A DNA stretch of 64,000 nucleotides from Avena insularis (Eukaryota > Streptophyta > Magnoliopsida > Poales > Poaceae), in contig CM042684.1 of NCBI GenBank assembly GCA_023614405.1, positions 473,503,650-473,567,649 of the forward strand, given 5' to 3'. Positions 10,098 through 20,691 of the stretch are shown piece by piece. The notes under the pieces are model-generated. The model worked only from the letters and a program-made list of their open reading frames with translations, was not told the DNA's origin and made no database searches. How positions within the stretch are numbered: position 1 is the first letter of the stretch; each line of letters opens with the position of its first letter. The position numbers and the translations under genes were made by a program.

Positions 10098-11495
10098 TGA
10101 AACGTTGCTAACGTATCCATAATTTTTGATGTTCCATGCTTGTTTTATCTACTTTCTTATGTTGTGTCCACACTTTGGAGTACTTTTTATATGATTTCTT
10201 GGACTAACCTATTAACAAGAGCTACAGTGCCAGTTGCCTATTTTCTGTTGTTTTTGGTTCCAGGAAAGTCAGAAAATCAATATTCTCGGAATTGGACAGG
10301 ACAAAAGCCAAAGTTCCCATTTTACCGGAAGACTCACGGGCGGAAGCGAGAGGAGGAGGCCTGGCCACACCATATGGTGGCACGGGCTAGCCCTGGCCGT
10401 GCCACCAGGTGGTGTGGGCCCCCTAGCACTCCACCGACCTTGCCCTTTCGCCTATAAGAAGCCTCCGATGCATAAACCCTAAGGAGTCAATCAGAAATCC
10501 ATGAAAAGTTCCGCAGAGCCGCCGCCACCGAAGGGGAGATTTGGGGGACAGAAAGTCTCTATTCCGGCACCCTGCCAGGATGGGGAAGTGCCCCCGGAGC
10601 CATCTCCATCGATCTCCACCACCATCTCCATCACCATTGTTGATTCCCATGATGAGGAGGGAGTAGTTCTCTCTCGAGGCTAAGGGTTCTACCGGTAGCT
10701 ATGTGTTCATCTCTCTCTCTATGCATGTTCATATTGTGATCATGAGCTTTGTAATCAAGTAGATCTACCTTGCTACTCAAGTGCTTTAATAGATCTCTGC
10801 TCTCCCCATGTGTGGGAAAGTGACAGCGTGCTCACCATGGTAGCACTTAGGCTAGAGATTACAAATACTTGTTATGAGTTATATTTGGAGTTGGATGTCT
10901 TTATGAAATTGTGGTGTTTGTTGGACCTATCTAGTACTCAAGGTGACAGTGTGGGGTTTTCTAGATGGGAAAGGCTTACTTTGAGGTGTGCTGTTATAGC
11001 CCTACCATCGATTAGAGTGTTCAACCGGAGAGTAGTATCATAAAGAGAAGATATTTATATGAGAGAGTGTTCACTAGTGAAAGTATGATCCCTAGGCCTT
11101 GTTTCTAAGCATTGAAACACCATTTGCAACTAGATCTGTTACATGTTTGCTTGTTTTCATCTTTATTTCAGTTTGCCGTTAGTTTCTTCCACACCATCAA
11201 GTTATTTTCTATCACCGTTACCACTTATAATTATCTATACCACTTGTATTTCACTATCTCTTCGCCGAACTAGTGCACCTATACACCTGACAAGTGTATT
11301 GGGTGTGTTGGGGACACAAGAGACTTCTTGTATCTTGATTGCAGGGTTGCTTGAGAGGGAATACCTTTGACCACTTCCTCCCTGAGTTCGATAAACCTTG
11401 GGTAATCCACTTAAGGGAAAACTTGCTGCTGTTCTATAAACCTCTGCACTTGGAGGCCCAACAACTGTCTACAAGAATAGAAGTGCGTAGAATCA
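10098..11495 (+). repeat. Element A 3' LTR
   Basis: 1398 bp, starting TGAAACGTTGC and ending GTAGAATCA, followed by the CCCAT target duplication. It matches the 5' LTR closely over most of its length. The tip hairpin has one mismatched pair (GAAACGTT against AACGTATC). Confidence 0.92.
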
Positions 11496-11500
11496 CCCAT
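11496..11500. repeat. Target site duplication of element A, right copy (CCCAT)
   Basis: Direct repeat of 3474-3478, located immediately after the A 3' LTR. Gag of element B resumes here on the - strand. Confidence 0.93.
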
Positions 11501-12198
11501 CAGAAGTTCTTGCGAGGAACCGGGGCATAAAGGGTTCCCCGTAGGGCCTGGCGGCAGCGAGCCCATTCAAGCTCATTGAGCCTGACCATGACACGTTTGC
11601 CGGTTTGCTCGTTGGTTATGGTTGGAGGTTCGATAGCTCCTCCATTGTTGACGGGGGCGCGATTGCCACTGTTGCCGCCATTGCCACCGAGAGGCGGGTC
11701 GGTTTCATTACCACGATTGCCCGTGTTGTCGCGGTTGGCGGAGGTCTCGCCTGCATTGATGATGGCGCACATGAAGTGATTGGGGAAGATGCTGCTTCCA
11801 CAGCTCTCATATCCGGAGCCGTAGGCTCCATCTTCAGTGGCTAGATCCCTCAGATCGGGGTCGCGACTACTGTCGCTGACCGTGTTCTCGACTGTTGCTG
11901 GGGCGTTGAGCTCACTGAGGGTGCCGATCGATGGAGGGAACCATGATGCTGGGGCAATTGATGGCATCGTCGGCTGGTCAGGCATGCGAAGCGTGCCCAT
12001 CTGACCAACTTGGAAGCAGAAGCTCCCGATCACCAAGCTGATTCCGTCGCCCACGGACTCGAAAGCCGGGCGAGTGGCTGGCGTGTGGACGGTGAAGTCG
12101 AACGCGCCGAAGAGCTGGAGAATCTCCGCTGTTGCGGAGTTGTAGATCGCGGTTGATGGGGCCAAAGAAGACGCAACATCAGCACTCCCAATTCCCAC
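11500..12198 (-). pseudogene. gag: Element B gag, N-terminal third
   Basis: N-terminal Gag segment matching C and E over LFGAFDFTVHTPATRPAFES, FQVGQMGTLRMPDQP and NHFMCAIINAGETS, then a Gly/Asn-rich linker (GGNGGNSGN). The open frame begins at a GTG within the PBS region; no clear Met start is visible and none is shared by C and E. A frameshift just before the A insertion site makes the frame end RKNF-stop at 11500, whereas C reads on. The PBS region differs at several bases from the C and E sites, so this copy would prime poorly. Confidence 0.83.
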
Positions 12199-12210
12199 GC
12201 ATTTGCCAAT

Positions 12211-12697
12211 TGCGAGGGTTTAACTCATCAATGCCCATTGTTATGGACTTGGGTTTTAGAGAAGGAGGAGGGAGTCTTTGGAGACATCTATCGTCTAAAA
12301 CAAGCACAGGGGACTCAAGATTTACCTGTTCAGCCTCGTGAGGTCCCTACTTCCTTGTCTACTCGTGGAATTATCAAAGGAATCGAAGATTACAATGGTG
12401 CGTGAGATGTAATCTGGCGAGGGTTGTGAAACTAGGGTTGCATGTGTCCTCCCTCGCCTCCTAGCCTTTATATAGATAGGCTAGGTCTCGGTAGCAGTGA
12501 GTCGATTCTGGTCGAGTCGGTTCACGTTTTAGGTTTTCCCTTTGAACTTTCTATCTTTAGCTTCTTCTTGTTCTTCAAGCAATCGAGAGTCTGTAGGTTA
12601 CTCGAGTTCTTCATTTGGGCCTTGGCGACACCATGGGCCTCTATGTATTCAGGCCGTATATACCAAGCTCGAGTACCTGTAGGGTATACCCATGTCA
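12211..12697 (-). repeat. Element B 5' LTR
   Basis: 487 bp. Read on the - strand it starts TGACATGGGTATACCC; the inner end is mutated (TGCGAGGG in place of TGACGAGGG on the + strand). It is homologous to the C LTRs (14164-14651, 29611-30097) and the E LTR (32842-33328). A TATATAGATAGGCTAGG block near 12472-12486 (+ strand) is also present in those LTRs and is the likely core promoter region, read on the - strand. Confidence 0.9.
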
Positions 12698-13305
12698 GAT
12701 ACACAAAGAAGGCTTAATGCCAAAATGAAGGAAGTAGTAAGAAAAGAGGTTATACGCTTACTAGATGCTGGCATAATATATCCTATTTCGATAGTAAGTG
12801 GGTTAGCCCAGCTCATTGCATCTACCGAGACAAGGTGGTCTTGATCTGCTATGAATGAGGATGGTGAGCTAGTTCTGTAAGGCCGTTGTAGGATATCGTA
12901 TGTGCATTGATTTTAGGAAGCTAAACCATGAGACAGAAAAATCATAAACCTATACCATTCATGGATAAAATTTTAGAAAGACTTAGTAATAATTCTTATT
13001 TTGCCTTCTTGATGGTTATTCGGATATTCTCAAATTTCCATACCGAAGATCAAGAGAAAACAACTTTCACTTGTCCTTCTGGCACATATGCTTATAGATT
13101 AGTTCTGTTTGGCTTATGTAATGCAGCAACAACTTTCCAGGAATGTGTTCTAAAGATTTTTGATGATTTTGTTGAGAAGACTATGGAAGTTCTAACAAAT
13201 GATTTTGTTGTTTGTGGAATAACTTTTGATAATTTCCTCTACAATCTGACCAAAGTCTTGGAGAGATGCAGGCAATCAAACTTGGTTTTGAACTGGGAAC
13301 AATGA
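12698..13305 (+). pseudogene. pol: Element D reverse transcriptase (Athila-like)
   Basis: Start of the Athila-type RT: KMKEVVRKEVIRLLDAGIIY at about 12715-12780, a diverged stretch with stops, then EDQEKTTFTCPSGTYAYR and the LFGLCNAATTFQ segment. The first catalytic Asp region is present only in a shifted frame (LDGYS near 13008-13022). The YxDD box is TNDF at 13195-13206, where the first Asp codon has become Asn (GAT to AAT). A TGA at 13303 ends the frame. The upstream part of the element lies beyond element B, outside the window. The domain is clearly dead. Confidence 0.87.
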
Positions 13306-14163
13306 CGTTTCATGGAAAGAGAAGGTAAAGTTTTCAGGCATAAAGTTTCGGAGAAGGGAATAGAAATAGATAAAACTAATGTAAATGCTATAGAAAATCT
13401 TCCAATACCTCAGGACATTAAAAACCTAAAAATGTTTCTAGGACATGCGGGTTTTTATAAGCGGTTTATAAAAGATTTTGCTAAAATAGCTATGCCCCTC
13501 ACCAATCTTCTTGATAAAGAAACTCCATTCTACTTAGATCATGAATGGATTGCAGCTTTTGATAACCTTAAGAATAAACTAGTTTCAGCACCTATCATGC
13601 AATCTCCAAAATGGGATGAACCTTTCGAAATCATGTGTGATGCTAGTGACTATGCTTTAGGGGTTGTGTTGGGACAGCGAGATGGAAATAATTTGAATGT
13701 TATTTATTACGCTAGCAGACCTCTTAATAAGATTCAGAAACATTATGCTACTACAGAAAAAGAGTTTCTAGCTATAATTTTTGCTTGCGACAAATTTAGA
13801 TCTTACACAATTAATTCTATGGTAATAATTCATACGGATCACCAAGATTTGTGTCACCTCCTTGTGAAAAAGGATGCTAATCCTAGGTTGATTAGGTGGG
13901 TTTTATTACTACAAGAATACGATTTGCAAATAGTAGATAGGAGGGGTAAAGATAATCCGGTAGCAGATCATCTCTCTAGGATGGAGGGAATAATCAATAA
14001 CCCCGTACCTATTAATGAATCATTTCCGAGAGAATATTTAGCAAACGTTGAAATTGTTGATCCATGGTATGCAGATTATGCTAACTATCTAGCAACAAAA
14101 TTTATACCTCCTCGTATGTCAAGAAATCAAAGGATGAAATTCTTTAATGATCTTAAATATTAC
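13306..14163 (+). pseudogene. pol: Element D RNase H and linker
   Basis: Continuation of the same pol frame after the TGA. It contains the connection (FLGHAGFYKRFIKDFAKIA) and a gypsy-type RNase H with the acidic residues in FEIMCDASDYA, TEKEFLA, HTDHQDL and VADHLSRM all visible, then the linker toward integrase. It is interrupted at 14163/14164 by element C, and codons continue in the same frame at 30103 when C and one target copy are set aside. No internal stop occurs in this segment, so it is the best preserved part of D. Confidence 0.9.
14159..14163. repeat. Target site duplication of element C, left copy (ATTAC)
   Basis: ATTAC precedes the TG of the left LTR of C and is repeated at 30098-30102 right after the terminal CA of the right LTR. 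Both flanks are Athila-like pol of element D. Confidence 0.95.
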
Positions 14164-14651
14164 TGACGAGGGTTTAACTCGTCAATGCCCATTGTTATGG
14201 ACTTGGGTTTTGGAGAAGGAGGGAGCGTTGGAGACATCTATCGGCTAGCAAACAAGCACACAGGGGACAAAGGATTTACCCAAGTTCAGGCCTCGTAGAG
14301 GTCCCTACACCTACTTGTCTGCTCGTGGAATTATTGAAGGAGTCGAAAGTTACAATGGTGCGCAGATGTAATCTGGCGAAGGTTGTCGAAACTAGGGTTG
14401 CGTGTGTCCTTCTTGCCGCCCCCTCCTAGCCTTTATATAGATAGGCTAGGTCTCGGGTAGCAGGTCGAGTCGGTTACAAGTTAGGGTTTTCCCTTTAATC
14501 TTTCTATCTTTAGCTTCTTGTTGTTCTTCAAGCAATCGAGAGTCCGTAGGTTACTCGAGTCCCTCCATCCGGGCCTTGGCGACACCATGGGCCTGTATGT
14601 ATTTGGACCGTATATACCAAGCTCGAGTACCTATAGGGTATACCCATGTCA
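14164..14651 (-). repeat. Element C 3' LTR
   Basis: 488 bp. On the + strand it starts TGACGAGGG and ends CATGTCA. It matches the 5' LTR at 29611-30097. The adjacent PPT (read on the - strand CTTGGGGGCTAC) is split from it by solo LTR J1, whose AGTAG duplication uses the last base of this LTR. Confidence 0.94.
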
Positions 14652-14655
14652 GTAG

Positions 14656-16307
14656 TGAAGGAAATATGCCCTGAGAGGCAATAATAAAGTTGTTATTATG
14701 TATTCCTTGTATATGATAGATGTTTATTTTGCATGCTATAATTGTATTGATAGGAAACATCAATAAATGTGTGTTTAATAAACAAAAAGGGTTCCTAGTC
14801 ATGCCTCTCTTATAGACTAGCTTGTTGATTAACAAGATGATCAAGGTTTCCTGATCATGGACATTGGATGTTGTTAATAACAAGGTCACACCATTGGTGG
14901 AATGATGTGATGAACATTCATCCGAAGTATAGCATTACGATCAAGTCATTGTGTTTATATTGCTATAACATCATACGAAGTAATCTTTATCCTTAGACCA
15001 TGAGATCATGTTAATTGCTAACACCGGAAGAGTATCTTGATAACATCAAACGTCACACCGTAATGAGGTGACTATAAAGATGGGTTCGATTCTACGAAGG
15101 TGTTATGTTGAGGCTCATGGATCAAGAGTGGAATTTGTCAATCCAGATGACGGATAGATATACTCTAGGCCCTCTCGGTGATATCACATTAGGATATCTT
15201 GCAAGCAAGTGATGTGATCACTAGAATGTTATATCACGGGAACGAGAAAAGAGTGCATGTCGGTAACGAGATCAAACTAGGTATAGAGATACCGATGATC
15301 GAATCTCGGACATGTAATATATCTAGAGACAAAAGGATTTAGTTACAAGCGTTAAAGGTTCTCACGCTCACAGGAGTCATCGTTGAATGTGTAGAGTCGA
15401 TGCAGATCTCCGAGTCCGCTTCGATTATTGATCGGAGAAGGGTCTCGATCATGTCTGCATTATTCGCGAACCGTAGGGTGGCACACTTAAGAGTTACCGG
15501 ACACCATTTTGGAGCACATATGTTTTAGACGAAAGAATTGCAAAGCGCAGGAATTGTTTCAATAGAAATCGGAAATTGTTTCGGGTGAAATTGCAGAAGG
15601 TGGTTTTGCATGTGATATTGAAATATTGCAAGGGGCTATATGTGAATGTTTGTTAATTAAAGTAATTAACAAAATTCTGAATAAATTTAATAAAAGAGTT
15701 TTATTAAATGAGAGAGCATTAAATTTGGAGAAACTAAATGCATTTAAAGTGGAGACTTTAAAAGGGAATGTGAAGAGGCATTTTAATGTGGAGGAGTTAC
15801 CACCACATGAATGGTGGAGCTAAGGGGTCACCCCCCATGCGCCGGCCATGGAGAGAGGGGGCACCCCCCTCCTCCTATAAAAGGCCACCCATTCCCTCCT
15901 TCATCCACACACCTCCTTGTGAAGGATCTCTCTCCCCCTCTAGAATTATTCCCCCATGGTCTTGGATTAGCGAGATACATGTTCCCGGTGGCATTTCGTC
16001 TGGAAGGAGTTGCTGCTTCCGCTAGATCGCTGGAGCGAGGAGGTGGAGGTTGTCCGGTGGCTTGAACATGTGTGCGTGTGCGGATGCGCTGCTGAGTTGC
16101 GGCGCTCGGACTTCCTCATGATCTTGAGATCGGCAAGTGTACGACTATATCAACCACGAGTTCCTACTCATTAACAAAGCTCGTTGTCTTCGAGGGTAAG
16201 TTCTCTATGGATGTATGTCCACCCGTTTGCTTTGTACCTAGTAGATAGATCTTGGCGTGTAGTTCACACCGTAGGAAATTTTTGTTTTCTATGCTGCGGA
16301 CCCAACA
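14656..16307 (+). mobile_element. Solo LTR J1 (Copia, Angela/BARE-like)
   Basis: 1652 bp from TGAAGGAAATATGCCC to CCCAACA, flanked by AGTAG at 14651-14655 and 16308-16312. The start and the internal landmarks (GAGGCAATAATAAAG, CACACTTAAG) resemble the long LTRs of Triticeae Copia elements. No PBS, coding region or second LTR follows, so it is a solo LTR left by LTR-LTR recombination. It sits exactly at the LTR/PPT border of C. Confidence 0.9.
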
Positions 16308-17560
16308 AGTAGCCCCCAAGTGTCCAGTAGAATCGTAGATTTGACTGGGGACTTTTTGAAGCCTACGAGTGCCTAAATGAGTACATTTCGATTGCTTTTA
16401 TTTGTGTCATAGGGATTGTTGATATACGTGCCTGATATAACCGAAGTATCGGTATCAGTTAACCACCTTAGGGTGAAACAACGCAATCTACTCAAATTCG
16501 AGTCCCGGACTCGAATCCGATAATCTTTGGCGTAATTCGACTCGGGCCATGGAGGTCTTACAGAGTGAATTCTAGTTATATGGGTGTGAGCACTTTCGGC
16601 GTCCATCAAGGCATGTTCATCATGCACGTAGCAGCACGGATACATTTACGGTAGTCTTGATTAAATGCGTTGCCAGGCCTTATTCAGGTCTTACCTTCAT
16701 GCCGTAAGCGCAACATCCGAATTTTATCATCGCGGAGACAATTCGGGCGTCCCAGGAGACGTAGTCTCTTTGTAGGGAAAATTTGTGAGGCGATGTCACC
16801 AAAGGTGGCGAGTGCGGATGTTATCAACACACAGTTTTTGTGCAAATAATCATAGGGTGCGCGACCAGCGCTCCCTATGGGAGTAGCCCCCGAGTGCCTG
16901 GTTGAGTCGAAGACTCGGCGAGACTAAAAACTTTGCTTGCTGTCGTCTTTTTGCTTACTTGTTTCAGTCGATGACTCAGGCAGGGACTAAATACTTTCGC
17001 GACTGCTATCGTCTTTTGCCTGCTTGTTTTAGTCGAATTTGTTTCCGGTGCTCCCTATGGGAGTAACCCATGTCCATAATCGAACTGTGTTTCGAGTGGT
17101 TGGGTTTGCTTTTGTGATTGTCCACATTCCTGCAACAAGAAAAGAAAAAGTCGTAGGGTGCGCTACCCACTCCCTATGGGAGTAGCCCAAGTGCTTGGTG
17201 GAGTCGAAGACTCGGCAAGGACTAAAATAATCGAAGTTTTCCCTGCGTAGCCTTGGTGACATTAGTCTTGGCCTTGTATGACCTCGATTGCCCGTGGCGA
17301 AGTTTGTGAGGGTGTGGCGGTGGGTCCCACTTTCGACTTTGATTTGATTGGGCGTGCGTAATCTTATTTTTTAGCGCGCCTCCTCGATTTCCACGCGTAA
17401 TGGTAGAAGTGGGGGGACGGTTCGCGCTTCCTCTTCTCCACGTGTCCAACGCGATGCGTGCCACGTGTCCAATAGGGTTTTTGTCAGCCGTTGGATTACA
17501 TCTCCTAGGGGTTAAGTAGCGGTGCTGCGGCGGTAATTTTCCATCTGCGTTCTTTCTTCC
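16308..17560 (+). promoter_or_regulatory. Element C 3' region upstream of the antisense ORF
   Basis: No gene. It begins with the C PPT (AGTAGCCCCCAAG, read on the - strand as a purine run). A motif CTCCCTATGGGAGTA recurs at about 16880, 17049 and 17169, with related flanks (AGTCGAAGACTCGGC at about 16909 and 17202). This region would serve as leader or promoter of the antisense ORF; no TATA box was clearly assigned. The recurrences look like degenerate local duplications. Confidence 0.6.
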
Positions 17561-17679
17561 TTGCTGCCATCACCATTGCTGCCGTTCTTCTGCTTTTCCC
17601 TGCGCTCATCTCCTCCACGGCGCTGGACCACCTTTGCTCGTTTCCAAGCTACTTTCTGCGCTCTCATCGCCGCCGCGCA

Positions 17680-20387
17680 ATGGGTAAAAAGAAAGGAGGT
17701 GCTGCCGCTGATTCCGCGGCCACCATCGCCGCAACGAAGAAGAAGGGTGGCTCCGCTGCTGCGAGCACCAGCGCCGCCGGCGGCATGAAGAAGAAGGTCG
17801 TGGGTACTCGCGTGACCAATGGTGCATGGCACCCCTCCATTATCAAGGCGTCGGATCTCCGTCTTCTTCGCCAGGATGGAGTTATCTCTGCGGCAGTCGC
17901 CGATGCACGCGTATCCATCGGTGAGACCATTCCTGCTCCTCCCGCTGGCTTTTGAGTGATGTTTCTCGCATTCGTCATTCGCGGTCTCTCCTTGCCTCTC
18001 CACCCCTTTCTTAGGGGTCTTGTTTGCTTCTACGGGCTCCAGCTCCATCAGCTGTCCCCAAATTTGATTCTCCATATCACCTGCTTCATCACCCTTTGCG
18101 AGTGCTGGCTTGGAATCGAGCCACACTTTGGTCTTTTCAAGCGCTTGTTTAAATTGAGCGTCGATGCGCATCGGCTCTTTAGTTTATGACGTAGGTGGTT
18201 GCGGCATCCATGTCGACCCATCCGCCACCTACTTCGACATCAAGCTTACCAAGTCCGTCTAGGGATGGAGGGACAAATGGTTCTATGTCCGCGATCAGAA
18301 GGCCAAAGATGAGCACTTTGGACTCGCGCCCTTCGATCCGGCGACTCCCTGCAAGAAGATGCGTTCTTGGAAGAACGTAGTTATGCCTGGCGAACTCGTG
18401 GAGACGGACGTGCTATATCAGCGCGTCTGCGACCTCGAAAGTCGCATAGGCACAGAAGAGGGAGGCTGCGCTCTTATCAGAACTTGGCTGCGCCATCACG
18501 TTCAGCCTCTCCAAGCTAGAGTCCATCCCATGTTTCAATGGAGTGGCGCTGATGATGCCACTCGCGTGTCTGCCGATGGCATGTTCACGAGTGAGGTGGA
18601 TAAGAGGATTCGGTAGGCACGGCGAAGTGCCTTTATCGAGATGTGCTTTCGAGTGAACGGTTGTTCCTCTTTTGATGCTTGAATCCTCCTCCCGAGGTAT
18701 AGTTGTGCTTCTGTGATGGCTTATTTTCACGATTGCTTTTACGCTTGCTTACTTATTCTGTTTGTATGCGAGTTGGGCGTGTCGCCTTGTATGCCTCCTC
18801 TCCACGAGGATTATTCCTCATGAAGCTTTGGAAGAGGGCAGTCGAGTCGATTGTCCCTTGATGTGGAAGAGGAAGCCCCAGTCAGAGCCGGATACTGTAG
18901 CGTTCGTAGCAAGGACTCCGACGACTCGACTCGAGGCGCTTGTTGTTGTCGAGTCGCCAATTCCAGCCGTTCCTGTGAGGGCTGTGGCACCGTCTTCTCG
19001 CAAGAAGATGCGATTGCCCAAGGAGTCTTCGTCGGAATCGGCGGCGGCCACGTTTGATCTTGACAACTTTAACTGGTAAGTTTGCTAGGTCATTCATTCT
19101 TTTCTGTTTTTCTTCTTATTGGTTTTGCCCTGGAGTTTGCCCTTTTCTCAATGTGGATTTGGTCTTGTAGTCAAGAGGCATCGTCATCTTCTGGCGACGT
19201 CGAGTTTTTAAAAGAATCGGGAGTCGCGGCTTCAAGGGCCAAGGTAGAGGTCGAGCGCGCTCCTTCTCCTCTGGCGGCCCACTCCGGGAACAATTCTTCA
19301 AGCTCTCCTCACATAGGGGGGCATCGAATGGTTGCTCGGATGACGGTTCAGCAAACCTCTTTGGAGTCGCTAGAGGACCATGTAAGTATATCTTCCTTTC
19401 TTTTTAATGTGGCAGTCGATGTTTTCTGTTGCCCTTTCTGATCCCTTGTTTTGTGCGACAGCTCCTTGTAAAGGAAGCCGCGCAAGTGGCAGAGCAAGTG
19501 ATGGCAATGGGCCGCTTGACATGCAATCTTTGGTCGCGTCACCGCATCGTCGAAAGTGAGTGTTCGACACTTATTCTTTTTCGTCTCCTCCCTTTTTTTT
19601 GGTATAGTCGACTGATAGTCAACTTTTGGTTGCCATGTAGCTGAGCATAATGCTTTACTGCACAATGTTGCCACCTTGGAAAAGACGTTAGCCGCAACTA
19701 TGAAGGGGCGCGACGAGGCAATCGTGGCTCGTAATGATGCAACAGAAGCGCGAAGAGGATCTGTGTGCCTCCTTTGCGGCTAGGGAAAAGTTGTTAAATG
19801 AAACAAGCGTTCTCGATCGCCAAGGCCCTCTCGGTGCCTTTGCGGTAGATATTTTATTGTTGTCCTTCTCTGCATCGGAGTTTTGCCGATGGCGCTAAAT
19901 TTCATCCATGTGTGGGTTTTCTGTCTGAATCTTTGGCGATTTGAGCTTTGACCCGTAGGCCCTTTGTCGCGATGACGCTCTGGCGGACGCGGTGTCTGCA
20001 ATCGAGGACCGTAGCGCCGCTGTCCAAAATACGTTGTCCAAGGCCAAGGTCACCCTTAGTCACCTCCGGGAGGAGTTGATGCCGAAGGCGGAGCTGGTCG
20101 ATAATGTGGACGAGCTGGTGGAGTCACTCGCCAGGGGTGTGCCTACCACATACAAGAACTCCCTCCGCGCGGCTGGCGCGACCATGTCACTTGCCATGGT
20201 GCAAGCCCACGGAGTCGAGATAGATCCCTCTGCGGTGTCGAAGATGATGCCTGTTGGCGCGGATGGTCAGCGGGTATTATTCACTCCCTTTGCGACTGCC
20301 TGTGCCAAATATGGCCATTCCTTGATAAATACCGTTGCCAAGTATTCGGAGGAGCTCCAGCGTGCTAAGAAGGTTGCGAAGGCTTGA
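17680..20387 (+). CDS. Element C antisense ORF 1, probably spliced
   Basis: A discontinuous coding region on the strand opposite gag-pol. Likely exons, judged from reading frame and GT/AG borders, are about 17680-17920 (Lys/Ala-rich start MGKKKGGAAADSA, then VTNGAWHPSIIKASDLRLLR), 18195-18612 (YFDIKLTKS, GWRDKWFYVRDQKAKDEH), 18841-19075, 19171-19381, 19462-19555, 19641-19750 and about 19960-20387. Later exons are Ala/Glu-rich and look coiled-coil (VEVERAPS, EAAQVAEQVM, VATLEKTLA). A TAG at about 18260 interrupts exon 2. The WFYV region resembles the plant domain called 'putative gypsy type transposon' (Transposase_28), a recognition from memory. Function is unknown. The position between the 3' LTR and pol, antisense, is reported for Tat-lineage elements such as Grande. 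Confidence 0.62.
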
Positions 20388-20691
20388 CCTCGGGGAGCTG
20401 GCGGAAAGTCAGTGGCGTCTGATACTGCCATGGACTTGATGAAGCCCCCGAAGCCGTCGAAGTCGAAGAAGCCAGCTGCTCTGTAGTTAGTTTTTTGTAA
20501 TTGTTGATGAATTGTCCTTTTTATTAGAGAACATGCCTGCTGGCGAGTGTGTTTGTGGATACTTTATGCTGATCCTGAATGCATCTGTTACTTTTGACTT
20601 TGTGTTAAGTTGGTCGCCTTATTTGCCTCTGGCTTGACTTTTTGGTAGGGTACATCAAGTGGTCCTGTGGGGGGAACCCAGGACTCGCCAT
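20388..20691 (+). other. Trailer of antisense ORF 1
   Basis: About 300 bp without a long frame. The first 100 bp could encode a Lys/Pro/Ser-rich tail (MKPPKPSKSKKPAAL near 20440-20487) in another frame. It is followed by AT-rich sequence that looks like a 3' untranslated region and runs to the J2 insertion. Confidence 0.5.

Larger units (their letters stand above)
3479..11495 (+). mobile_element. Element A: non-autonomous LTR retrotransposon inside B gag
   Basis: An 8017-bp insertion with TG...CA termini, flanking CCCAT duplications, a 5' LTR, a PBS, one ORF of unknown function, a long non-coding region and a 3' LTR. It has no recognisable gag, protease, RT, RNase H or integrase, so it would need proteins from another element. 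Its 3' internal region and the 5' halves of its LTRs are shared with F and G, which carry an Athila-like Gag. An additional truncated LTR (8617-9275) followed by repeated 3' internal sequence makes it a three-LTR composite. Confidence 0.92.
11496..12697 (-). mobile_element. Element B, right part (gag start, PBS region, 5' LTR)
   Basis: Continuation of B after the A insertion: the N-terminal part of gag, a degraded PBS region (12191-12208) and the complete 5' LTR. The right end abuts D pol at 12697/12698. The duplication expected there would be GATAC (12698-12702); its partner is outside the window. Confidence 0.87.

Noticed and set aside
12698..14163. B and C as parts of a single inverted pair around D pol
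   Set aside because: Each has its own LTR boundary. C has a complete target duplication of its own, so B and C are separate insertions.
17560..20487. Possible host gene with introns
   Set aside because: It lies inside element C between the 3' LTR and pol, in the position where H and I also carry an antisense ORF, and it is broken by stops.
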